DNA of 64,000 nt from Flavobacteriaceae bacterium (lineage in GTDB: Bacteria; Bacteroidota; Bacteroidia; Flavobacteriales; Flavobacteriaceae), in contig JAIPBH010000005.1 in assembly GCA_021739635.1 (NCBI GenBank), forward strand, positions 1-64,000, given 5' to 3'. The notes under the pieces were generated by a model, which saw only the letters and a program-made list of their open reading frames with translations, did not search any database and was not told where the DNA came from. The position numbers and the translations under genes are program-made. Shown here one piece after another: positions 17,836 to 27,425 of this stretch (position 1 is the first letter of the stretch; every line of letters begins with the position of its first letter).

Positions 17836-18360
17836 ATGAAATTATTAGGAATAGGTTCAAGAATTAATCACTCAGAATATGGAAAAGGAGTAATTACAAA
17901 CGTATCTTCTAAACAGTATTGGGTGACGTTTATTGAAAACGGATTGGAAACAATTGATTTAGATAGTGAATTTGAAGTTATTGAATCTACTGAAAATGAA
18001 GTAGATACCGTTAGTTTTTTTGATGTAGAACGAAGCCTTACAGAAATATTGAAAAAATGGAGTGACGTGACTGAAATTGTTCCTATTGCAGATAAGTGGA
18101 AAGGAGGAAAGCTTATTTTGGAGCCAGGTGATACTAGTTTAAAAGCAACTGAAATTCCTATTGATACGTTTTTTCATAAAATCACTATGGTGCGTGACAG
18201 ATTGCGAGTTATGGAACAAAAAGTTAACTCGAGTAATTTAGACGAACAAGAAAAAATTGAGTTACAACAATATATTACAAGAAGTTATGGAAGTTTAACA
18301 ACTTTTAATGTGTTGTTTAAACTAAAAAATCAACAGTTTGTTGGGCAAAAATCAAGTTGA
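17836..18360 (+). CDS. Conserved hypothetical protein with N-terminal KOW/Tudor-like segment
   Basis: The protein has 174 residues. The N-terminus GSRINHSEYGKGVITNVSSKQYWVTF resembles the short SH3/Tudor-like module found in UvrD/PcrA tails and in MutS2-type proteins (G..V.H..YG.G.V). The remainder is charged and helical (MVRDRLRVMEQKVN, then a Glu/Gln-rich helix). There is no signal peptide or membrane segment. The start is ATG at 17836; a TTG at 17818 is possible but less likely. It is a flavobacterial hypothetical; the nucleic-acid link is an inference from the N-terminal segment only. Confidence 0.65.
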   Translation: MKLLGIGSRINHSEYGKGVITNVSSKQYWVTFIENGLETIDLDSEFEVIESTENEVDTVSFFDVERSLTEILKKWSDVTEIVPIADKWKGGKLILEPGDTSLKATEIPIDTFFHKITMVRDRLRVMEQKVNSSNLDEQEKIELQQYITRSYGSLTTFNVLFKLKNQQFVGQKSS

Positions 18361-18367
18361 AATAAGT

Positions 18368-19084
18368 TTATTTGGTTCCTTTTATATTTGTTATTTCAAC
18401 ACCAAAAAACAAAATATTATGAAAGGTTGGTAATTTAGCGCCACTTTCAGTCATGGTCCAATTTGACCATGAAGACTCTAAACCTTGAATAGGAAGTATA
18501 GAAGTCCACATTTTAAAACTTTCGGGAATCCCTTTTTCGTTAAGCATCCACAAATAAGAGTCACCAGGTGTTGTACCACCTTTTGTAAAAGTTACTAATA
18601 ATCCTTTGCTACCATTTTTTAATGTAACCAATCTTCGTTCGGTACCAGAATCAAAAACTTTGTATGGGGCAACCAGCCAAAAAGAGTCGTTATCAAAATA
18701 AGATATGGCTTTTTTTATAAGGTCATCACCAATATCTCCTTCAACTTTAAATCCATGTATGTAAGCTTTATTTAAAGCACTATTATGCAAGTTTAAATCA
18801 ACTTTATGATGTTCCCAAAAAACAGAACAGGTATTACTTGATTTTTTCCATTTATAATGATGATTATTTTTAAAGGTCCATTCTATATAATTGGTGTTTT
18901 TATAAGCTTCATAATCTAGAGCATCTAGCATTTTATAAGCTAAATTATCTGCTTCTGGCCCTTGAACTCCAACAGGTAAATCTTCATTATATTTAAAAAA
19001 AATGAAGCCAAAAAACAGAATGCTGGGCAGTGTTAAAAACACAATAACACCAGTAATTATTTTAAAAGTTTTTTTGGTTTTCAT
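18368..19084 (-). CDS. Hypothetical protein with N-terminal membrane anchor
   Basis: The protein has 238 residues. One hydrophobic segment at about 10-30 (IITGVIVFLTLPSILFFGFIFF) is followed by an extracytoplasmic domain rich in Trp and aromatic residues (IEWTFKNNHHYKWKK, SFWLVAPYKVFDSGTERR). No catalytic motif is recognised. A TACATTTG promoter element sits at 19100-19107. The gene is convergent with the 17836 gene, 7 bases apart. It is conserved in flavobacteria to my recollection, with unknown function. Confidence 0.65.
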   Translation of the reverse strand: MKTKKTFKIITGVIVFLTLPSILFFGFIFFKYNEDLPVGVQGPEADNLAYKMLDALDYEAYKNTNYIEWTFKNNHHYKWKKSSNTCSVFWEHHKVDLNLHNSALNKAYIHGFKVEGDIGDDLIKKAISYFDNDSFWLVAPYKVFDSGTERRLVTLKNGSKGLLVTFTKGGTTPGDSYLWMLNEKGIPESFKMWTSILPIQGLESSWSNWTMTESGAKLPTFHNILFFGVEITNIKGTK

Positions 19085-19099
19085 AAATTAAGTTAATAG

Positions 19100-19107
19100 C
19101 AAATGTA
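19100..19107 (-). promoter_or_regulatory. Predicted -7 element for the 18368-19084 gene
   Basis: The minus strand reads TACATTTG, an exact TAnnTTTG match whose last base lies 16 bases before the ATG. Confidence 0.45.
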
Positions 19108-19171
19108 ATGGTAATAATCTATAAATCAGGACTAAATTATTAAAATCAATTGATTATAAATGAAAAATACA

Positions 19172-20863
19172 TCAAAAACCGACAGCCGTATCATCACCTC
19201 GATGATCTGCACCACCTTCAAGCATTTTATCGATTAAAACCATAATACCATCAACTTTACCTATTATTGGAGAATTTTTTTCATCAATGAAATATTCTTT
19301 ATTTTGAAGTGATTTAATTAATTTTTCATCAAAGGAGTTAGGTTCCATTTGAATCACATCTGGTAGCCATTGATGATGAAATCTTGGTGCATCAACAGCT
19401 TCTTGCATGGTCATATTAAATTCATGAACATTTAAAATAGTTTGCAATACAGAGGTTATAATGGTAGAACCGCCAGGCGTTCCAACAGACATAAATAATT
19501 CTCCTTTTTTTTCAATAATGGTTGGCGTCATAGAACTTAACATACGCTTTTCTGGAGCAATGCTATTGGCTTCGGCACCAATGAGTCCAAACATATTAGG
19601 AACGCCAGGTTTGCTGCTAAAATCGTCCATTTCATTGTTTAAGAAAAAGCCAAGTTCAGAACAATATAGTTTTGATCCATAGGCACCATTTAGCGTGGTG
19701 GTCACAGAAACGGCATTTCCAAACTGGTCAATAATGGAGTAGTGAGTTGTTTCATTACTTTCAACCACTTCAATATTTCCATGCGAAACCATTGCTGAAG
19801 AGGTCGCTTTTTCAAAAGAAAAATCAGACATTCTTGATTTTAGATACGCATCGCTAATAAGCTCTTCAGAAGGTATAGAAACAAAATCTGGGTCACCTAA
19901 ATAATAACTTCTATCGGCATAGGCTCTGCGTTCGGCTTCTGTAATTATTTGGATGGTTTTCTCAGAATTATGACCCTGTTTCTGTAAATCAAAAGGTTCT
20001 ATCATTTTCATAATTTGAGCCAAACAAATACCGCCACTTGAAGGTGGAGACATAGAGATTATTTTTAAATCATCATAAGTAAAAGTGATAGGAGTTCGCC
20101 ATTTAGCTTCATAGTTTGCTAAATCTGCTTCAGTAATAATTCCGCCATTTTCTTCTAAAAATTTAACTAATATTTTAGCAGTTTCACCTTTGTAAAATTC
20201 GTCTTTACCATTTTTTAAAATGCGCTCTAAAGTTTTAGCTAAGGCAGGATATTTTATAGTGTCATTTTCTTTCCAAACTTTATAAAAAATTAGAGAATCT
20301 TTATTTACTAAACGAAATTGATCTAGGCTACGATTGAATCTATTGGCTTGATTTTTAGTGACAACCACACCTTTTTTAGCTAAGGCAATTACGGGTTCAA
20401 GAATATCTTTCATAGGTAAGTTTCCAAATTTTTCATGAACCTCAAAAATCCCTGCAATACTTCCAGGAACTCCAACAGCTAACGAACCTAGTGTGCTTTT
20501 ATTAGGAATAACGTCACCATTGTCATCTAAATACATGTTTTTTGTTGCTGCTAAAGGGGCTTTTTCTCGGTAATCAATACCACCAATGTCCCCGTTGGCT
20601 TTTCTATAAACCATAAAACCACCGCCACCAAGATTTCCCGCAAATGGATATGAAACCGCCAAAGCTAAACCAGTAGCTGCCATAGCATCAAAAGCGTTAC
20701 CGCCTTTTTTTAAAATATCAACGCCTATTTGTGAAGCTTCTAAACGTGCGGAAACTACCATGCCATGTTTAGAAATCACACCTCTTTTACTACTAATTTC
20801 AATAGAATTTTTGCATGAAAAACATAATGATATTAATACTAGGAATGATAAAAAGTGCTTCAT
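19172..20863 (-). CDS. ggt: Gamma-glutamyltransferase (glutathione hydrolase), exported
   Basis: The protein has 563 residues and is an N-terminal nucleophile hydrolase that cleaves the gamma-glutamyl bond of glutathione and related peptides. It starts with a signal peptide (ISLCFSC), possibly a lipoprotein signal with Cys at about 17. The autoprocessing site is ETTHYSIID near 370, where the Thr becomes the N-terminus and nucleophile of the small subunit. Further features are the large-subunit segment EKAPLAATKNMYLD and the small-subunit MSSMTPTIIEKKG and GTPGGSTIITSV. It overlaps the upstream ACP phosphodiesterase gene by 4 bases (ATGA), so translation is probably coupled. It acts in the periplasm or outer leaflet. 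Confidence 0.94.
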   Translation of the reverse strand: MKHFLSFLVLISLCFSCKNSIEISSKRGVISKHGMVVSARLEASQIGVDILKKGGNAFDAMAATGLALAVSYPFAGNLGGGGFMVYRKANGDIGGIDYREKAPLAATKNMYLDDNGDVIPNKSTLGSLAVGVPGSIAGIFEVHEKFGNLPMKDILEPVIALAKKGVVVTKNQANRFNRSLDQFRLVNKDSLIFYKVWKENDTIKYPALAKTLERILKNGKDEFYKGETAKILVKFLEENGGIITEADLANYEAKWRTPITFTYDDLKIISMSPPSSGGICLAQIMKMIEPFDLQKQGHNSEKTIQIITEAERRAYADRSYYLGDPDFVSIPSEELISDAYLKSRMSDFSFEKATSSAMVSHGNIEVVESNETTHYSIIDQFGNAVSVTTTLNGAYGSKLYCSELGFFLNNEMDDFSSKPGVPNMFGLIGAEANSIAPEKRMLSSMTPTIIEKKGELFMSVGTPGGSTIITSVLQTILNVHEFNMTMQEAVDAPRFHHQWLPDVIQMEPNSFDEKLIKSLQNKEYFIDEKNSPIIGKVDGIMVLIDKMLEGGADHRGDDTAVGF

Positions 20864-21465
20864 TCTTGTGCAATTTTAAATTCTAATTCTTTTAATTTAT
20901 CTTTTGAAAATTGAATAAGTTCATCAAAAAACTGGATGAATTCGTTTTCAAATTCGGTATAAAATTCTTCAAGTTCATTAATAGCTTCGTTCATGCCCGA
21001 TCTATTTTTAGTTCGTCTATTCATGCCATCCAAAGCTTTTGTAATTCCTTCAATAGAAGCATAGCTTACCAACCAATTATCGGCCAGCATATAAGGCATC
21101 ATTTTTTGAATGCGTAAGGGTAAAATAGTATAATGTTCTTCTAAACAATCATAAAAAGATTCTGTATAATCTTTTAAGTCAATATCAGAGTATTTACTCC
21201 AGTTTTTAGCTAAAAAATGATCGTAAAGCATGTCGACAATAATACCGGAATAATGACTGTATTTTTCATGTAAACGCTTGGTGCTTTTTCTAACCGTTTT
21301 ATGAGCATCAGTAAACGTATCGATATGTCGGTGTAATAAAATTCCAATTTGAATATCTTTAGGATATTGTTTATAATCCTTTCCTTTAATACCATCAGCA
21401 ATAAAATTTCCAATAGTTACAAGGTTATTTTCACCTGAAAGATATATATGTGCTAAGTAATTCAT
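20860..21465 (-). CDS. Acyl carrier protein phosphodiesterase family protein (DUF479)
   Basis: The protein has 201 residues. It begins MNYLAHIYLSG and has the HD-like pattern of AcpH: GNFIADGIKGKDY, then LHRHIDTFTDAH near 46 and VDMLYDHFLAKNW near 77, whose His/Asp residues would hold the metal. AcpH removes the 4'-phosphopantetheine arm from acyl carrier protein in E. coli; whether flavobacterial members do the same is not shown. It is the first gene of a two-gene unit with ggt, overlapping by 4 bases. It is cytoplasmic. Confidence 0.88.
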   Translation of the reverse strand: MNYLAHIYLSGENNLVTIGNFIADGIKGKDYKQYPKDIQIGILLHRHIDTFTDAHKTVRKSTKRLHEKYSHYSGIIVDMLYDHFLAKNWSKYSDIDLKDYTESFYDCLEEHYTILPLRIQKMMPYMLADNWLVSYASIEGITKALDGMNRRTKNRSGMNEAINELEEFYTEFENEFIQFFDELIQFSKDKLKELEFKIAQE

Positions 21466-21569
21466 TGTTGAAATTTACAAATTCAAACGGAAGATTTGTA
21501 TTTTAACTTTAAAAATATTCAGTTGAACATTTTTTATGTCTTAATAAAAAGGAAGCTGAAAAAAATATG

Positions 21570-21577
21570 TAGGTTTG
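21570..21577 (+). promoter_or_regulatory. Predicted -7 element for glmM
   Basis: TAGGTTTG matches TAnnTTTG and ends 19 bases before the ATG at 21597. No clear -33 element is visible. Confidence 0.4.
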
Positions 21578-21596
21578 TTAAAAATTACTTTTAAAT

Positions 21597-22985
21597 ATGA
21601 CATTAATAAAATCAATTTCAGGAATTCGTGGAACCATTGGAGGACAAGTAGGGGACAACTTAACACCTATTGATGCCGTTAAATTTGCATCGGCTTATGG
21701 CGTTTGGATTAAGCAACAACGTACTAAAGAAACTTATAAAGTGGTGGTAGGTAGAGATGCCAGAATTTCTGGAGAAATGATTCAAAATTTGGTTATGAAT
21801 ACCTTGGTAGGACTTGGGATTCATGTGGTTGATTTAGGACTTTCTACCACGCCTACGGTTGAATTAGCAGTGCCTATGGAACATGCCGATGGCGGTATTA
21901 TACTTACCGCAAGTCATAACCCAAAACAATGGAATGCTTTAAAACTTTTAAATGCTAAAGGCGAATTTTTAGATGATGTTGAAGGTGCTAAAATTTTAGA
22001 AATTGCTGAAAGTGTTCCGATGCAGTTTGCAGATGTTGATAGTTTAGGAAAAATAACAAAAAACAAAGCTTATATAGATTTGCACATTATTGAAGTGTTA
22101 GATTTACCACTAGTAACTGTAAAACCAATTGAAGAAGCACGTTTTAAAGTGGTGGTTGATGGTGTAAATTCAACAGGTGGCATTGCTATTCCGTTATTAT
22201 TAGAACGTCTAGGCGTTCATGTGGTGAAATTGTATTGCGAACCTAATGGGCATTTTCCACACAATCCAGAGCCTTTAAAAGAACATTTAACAGATTTATC
22301 TGAAGCCGTTAAAAAACATAAAGCCGATTTTGGTATTGTGGTAGATCCTGATGTAGATAGATTGGCTTTTATGGATGAAAATGGCGAGATGTTTGGTGAA
22401 GAATATACTTTGGTAGCTTGTGCCGACTATGTGTTGAGCAGAACACCTGGAAACACGGTGAGCAATATGAGTTCAACCAGAGCCTTGCGAGATGTTACCG
22501 AAAAACATGGAGGCACGTATGAAGCTAGTGCTGTTGGTGAAGTGAATGTGGTTAAATTGATGAAAAAAAATAACGTAGTAATTGGTGGCGAAGGTAATGG
22601 CGGTATTATTTATCCGGAATCTCATTATGGTAGAGATGCGCTTGTTGGTGTGGCTTTATTTTTAAGTTTATTAGCTGATAAACAAATGAAAGTAAGTGAG
22701 CTAAGAAAAACCTATCCAAACTATTTTATGAGCAAAAAGAAGATAGAATTAACACCTGGTTTAGATGTTGATGGCATTTTAAAAGCTATGGAAAATCGCT
22801 ACCAAAACGAGCAATTAACTACTGTTGATGGCGTTAAAATAGATTTTTCTGAAAGTTGGGTGCATTTACGTAAAAGTAATACCGAGCCTATCATAAGGAT
22901 TTATACCGAAGCCAAATCACAAATAGAAGCTGATGATTTAGCTGATAAGTTTATTCAAGAGATAGGAGAGCTAGCTAATAAATAA
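21597..22985 (+). CDS. glmM: Phosphoglucosamine mutase
   Basis: The protein has 462 residues and converts glucosamine-6-phosphate to glucosamine-1-phosphate for UDP-GlcNAc, peptidoglycan and lipid A synthesis. The phosphoserine loop LTASHNPKQWN is near 102, the Mg loop VDPDVDRLAF near 250, the sugar loop GEGNGG near 331 and the phosphate-binding RKSNTEPIIRIY near the C-terminus. The order of motifs is that of the alpha-D-phosphohexomutases; GlmM is the likeliest member, although phosphomannomutase activity cannot be excluded. It is convergent with the acyltransferase gene, 9 bases apart, with no visible terminator. Confidence 0.9.
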   Translation: MTLIKSISGIRGTIGGQVGDNLTPIDAVKFASAYGVWIKQQRTKETYKVVVGRDARISGEMIQNLVMNTLVGLGIHVVDLGLSTTPTVELAVPMEHADGGIILTASHNPKQWNALKLLNAKGEFLDDVEGAKILEIAESVPMQFADVDSLGKITKNKAYIDLHIIEVLDLPLVTVKPIEEARFKVVVDGVNSTGGIAIPLLLERLGVHVVKLYCEPNGHFPHNPEPLKEHLTDLSEAVKKHKADFGIVVDPDVDRLAFMDENGEMFGEEYTLVACADYVLSRTPGNTVSNMSSTRALRDVTEKHGGTYEASAVGEVNVVKLMKKNNVVIGGEGNGGIIYPESHYGRDALVGVALFLSLLADKQMKVSELRKTYPNYFMSKKKIELTPGLDVDGILKAMENRYQNEQLTTVDGVKIDFSESWVHLRKSNTEPIIRIYTEAKSQIEADDLADKFIQEIGELANK

Positions 22986-22994
22986 AAGATACTA

Positions 22995-23873
22995 CTAACT
23001 TTCTTTTTGAGCATGTTTCCAACGTTTATGAGTCCAAAAGTAGTATTCAGGTGCTTCATAAATTTGTTTTTCAACTTCACGAAGAAATAGATCAGTTAAT
23101 TTGTAATCAGGATATTCTAAAGAGTTTTCTGCCAATACAATCACTTCGGCTTCATAAAACCCACGTTTTATCTTATTGACTTTTAAGTAGGCTATGGTGA
23201 AATCTAATTTTTTTGCCAATCGTTCAGCACCAGTAAAACAAGGCACTTTAATACCCATAAAGTTGCTCCAGTAAACCTCATTGGTTATTCTTGGTGATTG
23301 GTCACTAATAAAAGCTGTAATACTTTTTATGCCTTTTTTTTCATTGTCATCAATAATAGAAACGGTTTCTTTTGTGCTAATTAAGGTTGTTTTGTATTTA
23401 GACCGAATATCTCTTGCAAGCTTATCAAAATACTTATTAGCTAATTTTTTATAAACACCATAACCACTAAAATTAATGTGATTTTGGATAACAATAGACC
23501 ATTCCCAACTAGCATAATGGCCATACATTAAAATGATGCTTTTGTTTAAAGATTCTAATCTTTTTAGCTCTTCGGGGTTTAATATTTTAAAACGTTTTTC
23601 TAATGCTTTTTTAGAAATGCTCATGGTTTTTGTCATTTCTAAAAACATATCACATAAATGATGATAGAATTTTTTTCTAATTTGTGTTATTTCAGTATCA
23701 GATTTATTAGGAAAAACAAGCCTTAAATTTTCGTTTACCGTTTTCTTTCTATAACCAATAATATGGTAAATCAAAACATAAATGCCATCAGAAAAAAGAT
23801 ATAATACTCTAAAAGGCAATATAGAAATAAACCATAAAAACGGATAAACTAGAATGTAAACAAGAAATTGCAT
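22995..23873 (-). CDS. Lysophospholipid/lipid A acyltransferase (LpxL/HtrB family)
   Basis: The protein has 292 residues. An N-terminal membrane anchor (LVYPFLWFISILPFRVLYLF) and the HxxxxE catalytic pattern in YGHYASWEW near 117 define the family. The C-terminal YYFWTHKRWKHA matches the conserved end of LpxL-type enzymes (W.H.R.K). It would add a secondary acyl chain to lipid A at the cytoplasmic face of the inner membrane, although flavobacterial homologues may act on other lipids. It stands alone on the minus strand between glmM and the rhomboid gene. Confidence 0.88.
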   Translation of the reverse strand: MQFLVYILVYPFLWFISILPFRVLYLFSDGIYVLIYHIIGYRKKTVNENLRLVFPNKSDTEITQIRKKFYHHLCDMFLEMTKTMSISKKALEKRFKILNPEELKRLESLNKSIILMYGHYASWEWSIVIQNHINFSGYGVYKKLANKYFDKLARDIRSKYKTTLISTKETVSIIDDNEKKGIKSITAFISDQSPRITNEVYWSNFMGIKVPCFTGAERLAKKLDFTIAYLKVNKIKRGFYEAEVIVLAENSLEYPDYKLTDLFLREVEKQIYEAPEYYFWTHKRWKHAQKES

Positions 23874-23883
23874 GAATTAGTTT

Positions 23884-23891
23884 TAAATTTG
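23884..23891 (+). promoter_or_regulatory. Possible -7 element for the rhomboid gene
   Basis: TAAATTTG on the plus strand lies just upstream of the acyltransferase start codon. If used, it would give the rhomboid mRNA a leader of about 135 bases containing the two inverted repeats listed next. Confidence 0.3.
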
Positions 23892-23962
23892 CAACGACAA
23901 ACCGAAATAAAATTTTTATGCGAATATACACAAACCGCATGAGAAATTTTATTAGGAGGTTA

Positions 23963-23997
23963 CCTGTGACCTAAATTATTAAATAGTTTTTCACAGG
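23963..23997. repeat. Inverted repeat cctgtga / tcacagg upstream of the rhomboid gene
   Basis: There are perfect 7-bp arms at 23963-23969 and 23991-23997 with a 21-base AT-rich spacer. The arms stand out from the surrounding AT-rich DNA. No T-run follows, so it is not a standard terminator. It may be an operator or leader hairpin. Confidence 0.4.
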
Positions 23998-24016
23998 AAA
24001 TATATGTTATAAATTA

Positions 24017-24030
24017 TTTAAACGTTTAAA
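24017..24030. promoter_or_regulatory. 14-bp palindrome immediately before the rhomboid start
   Basis: tttaaacgtttaaa is a perfect palindrome ending 4 bases before the ATG. Its position would suit a repressor site or translational control, but AT-rich palindromes of this size can also arise by chance. Confidence 0.35.
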
Positions 24031-24034
24031 CCTC

Positions 24035-24685
24035 ATGAGTAAATTAGATTTAGTTACCATCATTATCATTGCTGCCAATGTCATTATTTCATACAAAGGA
24101 TTTAGTGATTTTAGTTTTTTTGAAAAGTATAAATTTAATGTAGGCGCTATAAAAAGAGGTGAACAGTTCAGATTATTTAGCTCAGGGTTTTTACACGCAG
24201 ATAACTCTCACTTGTTTTTTAATATGTTTTCATTGTACTTTTTCGCAAGTGTCGTTATTGGAGATTTAGGGGTTTTAAGTTTTGTAATTATATATATTGG
24301 AAGCTTAATATTAGGTAGTTTATTGTCTTTGTACTTTCATAAAGACGAATACCATTATAGTGCTGTTGGTGCTAGTGGTGCAGTTATGGGCATTATTTAC
24401 TCAGCTATTTTATTACAACCAGGAATGAGTTTATATATGTTTTTTATTCCAATACCAATCCCTGCTTATGTTTTTGGAATAGGATATTTATTGTACTCTA
24501 TTTACGGAATGAAAAACAAGATAGGAAATATTGGTCACGACGCACATTTTGGTGGAGCCATTGGCGGATATATGATTACTTTAATTTTAGCCTCTTGGTT
24601 ATTTAAAGAAAACTTATTGATGATTGTTTTATTAGCCATTCCAATAGCCTTACTTTTTGTTTTGAAAAAGTTAGGAAAGATGTGA
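24035..24685 (+). CDS. Rhomboid family intramembrane serine protease
   Basis: The protein has 216 residues with about six membrane helices. Helix 2 carries HADNSHLFFNM (the HxxxN oxyanion motif) near 55, helix 4 has the GASGAVMG nucleophile (Ser near 114), and helix 6 has GHDAHFGGAIGG with the catalytic His near 170. All active-site residues are therefore present and the enzyme should be able to cut single-pass membrane proteins. The substrates cannot be predicted. It is a single gene, with two inverted repeats in the 5' region. Confidence 0.92.
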   Translation: MSKLDLVTIIIIAANVIISYKGFSDFSFFEKYKFNVGAIKRGEQFRLFSSGFLHADNSHLFFNMFSLYFFASVVIGDLGVLSFVIIYIGSLILGSLLSLYFHKDEYHYSAVGASGAVMGIIYSAILLQPGMSLYMFFIPIPIPAYVFGIGYLLYSIYGMKNKIGNIGHDAHFGGAIGGYMITLILASWLFKENLLMIVLLAIPIALLFVLKKLGKM

Positions 24686-24881
24686 TTAAAGATTAATTAT
24701 CACTCATTTTTTTGGGTTTTAAGCCTATAAATGAACTTATGGCATAGCAATTGAAATTATAAGTTTAATGAATAGTGTTTATTTATTTTAAGATATTGAT
24801 ATTCAGATGTTTTAAATTTATAAAACGAAATTAATTAAATGATCAATAGTCTTTAAGTGACATATTGACCTAAAAACATAT

Positions 24882-27332
24882 ATGAAGAAATCTAATTTTA
24901 TAAGTCTTGACAGTTTGTCATTCCAAGAGTTTGATGAGAATTCAGAATTAATTCCATTAATGACACCTGAAGATGAAGAAGAAATAAACAAAGAGCTTTT
25001 ACCAGAAGTTTTACCCATTTTACCTTTAAGAAATACGGTGCTTTTTCCTGGAGTTGTTATTCCAATTACAGCAGGAAGAGATAAGTCTATTAAATTAATA
25101 AACGATGCCAATAAAGGAAACAAAGTTATTGGAGTAGTGGCTCAAAAAGACGAATCTATTGAAGATCCAACAGCTAAAGATATTCATGAAACTGGTACAG
25201 TAGCAAGAATTTTGCGTGTTTTAAAAATGCCTGATGGTAATGTAACGGTTATTATTCAAGGTAAAAAACGCTTTAAAGTTGCCGAAGTTATAACTGAAGA
25301 GCCTTATATGAATGCTACTATCAGAGAAATTCCTGAGGCAAGACCAGCAATGAGCAATAAGGAGTTTGTTGCTATTATTGATTCTATAAAAGAATTAGCA
25401 CTTCAAATTATTAAGGATAGTCCAAACATTCCAAGTGAAGCTTCTTTCGCTATAAAAAATATAGAAAGCAATTCGTTTTTGATAAATTTTGTGTCCTCAA
25501 ATATGAATCTTTCAGTTGCAGAAAAACAAAGTCTTTTAGAAATAAATGACTTAAAAAAGCGTGCTTTAGAGACTCTTAAATTTATGAATGTTGAGTTTCA
25601 AAAATTGGAGCTTAAAAATGATATTCAGTCCAAAGTGCAAATGGATATGAATCAGCAACAGCGCGAATATTTCCTGCATCAACAAATGAAAACCATTCAA
25701 GAAGAACTTGGTGGCGTGAGTCATGACGAGGAAATTGAGGACATGCGTATGCGTTCCAAAACTAAAAAATGGAATGAAAAAGTGGCCTCTCATTTTGAAA
25801 AGGAATTAGCTAAAATGCAACGTATGAATCCTCAAGTTGCAGAATATTCTATTCAAAGAAATTACTTAGACTTGTTTTTAGATTTGCCTTGGGATGAGTT
25901 TAGTAAAGATAAATTTGATTTAAAACGAGCAAGGAGAATTTTAGATAGAGACCATTTTGGTTTGGAAGATGTTAAAAAACGTATCATAGAACATTTAGCA
26001 GTTTTAAAATTGCGAAATGATATGAAATCGCCTATTTTATGCCTTTACGGTCCACCAGGTGTTGGTAAAACGTCTCTTGGAAAGTCTATTGCAGAAGCGT
26101 TAGGAAGAGAATACGTGCGTATGTCATTAGGTGGTTTACGTGATGAAGCAGAGATAAGAGGTCACAGAAAAACCTATATTGGTGCTATGCCAGGTCGCGT
26201 TGTTCAAAGTATAAAAAAGGCAGGAAAATCAAATCCGGTTTTTGTTTTAGATGAAATTGATAAACTGTCAAATTCACATCAAGGCGATCCATCTTCTGCC
26301 ATGTTAGAAGTGCTTGACCCAGAGCAAAACAATGAGTTTTATGATAACTTTTTAGAAATGGGTTATGACTTGTCTAAAGTGATGTTCATAGCAACGTGTA
26401 ATAGTTTATCAACCATTCAACCAGCTTTGTTAGACAGAATGGAAATCATTAATGTAACGGGTTATACTATTGAAGAAAAGGTAGAGATTGCCAAACGTCA
26501 TTTACTTCCAAAGCAATTAAAAGAGCACGGTTTAAATGAAGACCATTTAAAAATAGCCAAGCCTCAATTAGAAAAAATAGTTGAAGGTTACACGCGTGAA
26601 TCTGGTGTTCGTAGCTTAGAAAAACAGATTGCAAAAATGGTTAGATATGCAGCTAAAAATATCGCCATGGAAGAAGATTATAATATCAAAATATCAAATG
26701 AAGATATTGTTGAAGTTCTTGGTGGTCCAAAATTAGAGCGTGATAAATATGAAAATAATAACGTAGCTGGTGTCGTGACGGGTTTAGCCTGGACACGTGT
26801 TGGTGGTGATATATTATTCATAGAGTCTATTTTATCAAAAGGAAAAGGAACCATGACAATAACAGGAAATCTTGGAACAGTCATGAAAGAATCTGCCACA
26901 ATAGCTATGGAATATATTAAATCAAACGCTGAAGATTTTGGTATAAATCCAACAGTTTTTGATTCTTATAATGTGCATATTCACGTGCCAGAAGGTGCAA
27001 CACCAAAAGATGGGCCAAGTGCAGGTGTAACCATGTTAACATCATTAGTATCCTTATTTACTCAACGAAAAGTAAAGAAAAGTTTAGCCATGACTGGTGA
27101 AATTACTTTACGCGGAAAAGTGCTTCCTGTTGGTGGAATTAAAGAAAAAATATTAGCGGCAAAAAGAGCTAGAATAAAAGAAATATTACTTTGCGAAGAT
27201 AACCGAAGAGATATTGAAGAAATTAAACCTGAATATTTAAAAGGATTAACCTTTCATTATGTCACAGACATGAGTGATGTTATTAAAATAGCAGTTACCA
27301 ATCAAAAGGTTCAAAACGCTAAAACATTATAA
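24882..27332 (+). CDS. lon: ATP-dependent protease Lon (La)
   Basis: The protein has 816 residues. The LON substrate-binding domain is at about 40-245 ([19 protein letters not shown]), the AAA+ domain has [13 protein letters not shown] near 390 and [10 protein letters not shown] Walker B near 450, and the protease domain has the Ser-Lys dyad: [11 protein letters not shown] near 710 and [13 protein letters not shown] near 752. It degrades misfolded and regulatory proteins in the cytoplasm. An N-terminal extension of about 40 residues rich in Asp/Glu precedes the first domain. A strong terminator follows at 27338. Confidence 0.97.
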   Translation: MKKSNFISLDSLSFQEFDENSELIPLMTPEDEEEINKELLPEVLPILPLRNTVLFPGVVIPITAGRDKSIKLINDANKGNKVIGVVAQKDESIEDPTAKDIHETGTVARILRVLKMPDGNVTVIIQGKKRFKVAEVITEEPYMNATIREIPEARPAMSNKEFVAIIDSIKELALQIIKDSPNIPSEASFAIKNIESNSFLINFVSSNMNLSVAEKQSLLEINDLKKRALETLKFMNVEFQKLELKNDIQSKVQMDMNQQQREYFLHQQMKTIQEELGGVSHDEEIEDMRMRSKTKKWNEKVASHFEKELAKMQRMNPQVAEYSIQRNYLDLFLDLPWDEFSKDKFDLKRARRILDRDHFGLEDVKKRIIEHLAVLKLRNDMKSPILCLYGPPGVGKTSLGKSIAEALGREYVRMSLGGLRDEAEIRGHRKTYIGAMPGRVVQSIKKAGKSNPVFVLDEIDKLSNSHQGDPSSAMLEVLDPEQNNEFYDNFLEMGYDLSKVMFIATCNSLSTIQPALLDRMEIINVTGYTIEEKVEIAKRHLLPKQLKEHGLNEDHLKIAKPQLEKIVEGYTRESGVRSLEKQIAKMVRYAAKNIAMEEDYNIKISNEDIVEVLGGPKLERDKYENNNVAGVVTGLAWTRVGGDILFIESILSKGKGTMTITGNLGTVMKESATIAMEYIKSNAEDFGINPTVFDSYNVHIHVPEGATPKDGPSAGVTMLTSLVSLFTQRKVKKSLAMTGEITLRGKVLPVGGIKEKILAAKRARIKEILLCEDNRRDIEEIKPEYLKGLTFHYVTDMSDVIKIAVTNQKVQNAKTL

Positions 27333-27337
27333 TTTTT

Positions 27338-27364
27338 AACCTCGATTTACTTCGAGGTTTTTTT
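27338..27364 (+). terminator. Intrinsic terminator of lon
   Basis: The perfect 8-bp stem aacctcga / tcgaggtt has a 6-base loop and is followed by a run of seven T. It starts 5 bases after the lon stop codon. Confidence 0.85.
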
Positions 27365-27425
27365 GATTTAAAATATTTCTAACCTGCTTTCGTTCTAACA
27401 TAGATTTAGTTACTTTGCGCTCTAT

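Noticed and set aside
21210-21413. 67-residue minus-strand reading frame
   Set aside because: It is an alternative frame within the ACP phosphodiesterase gene.
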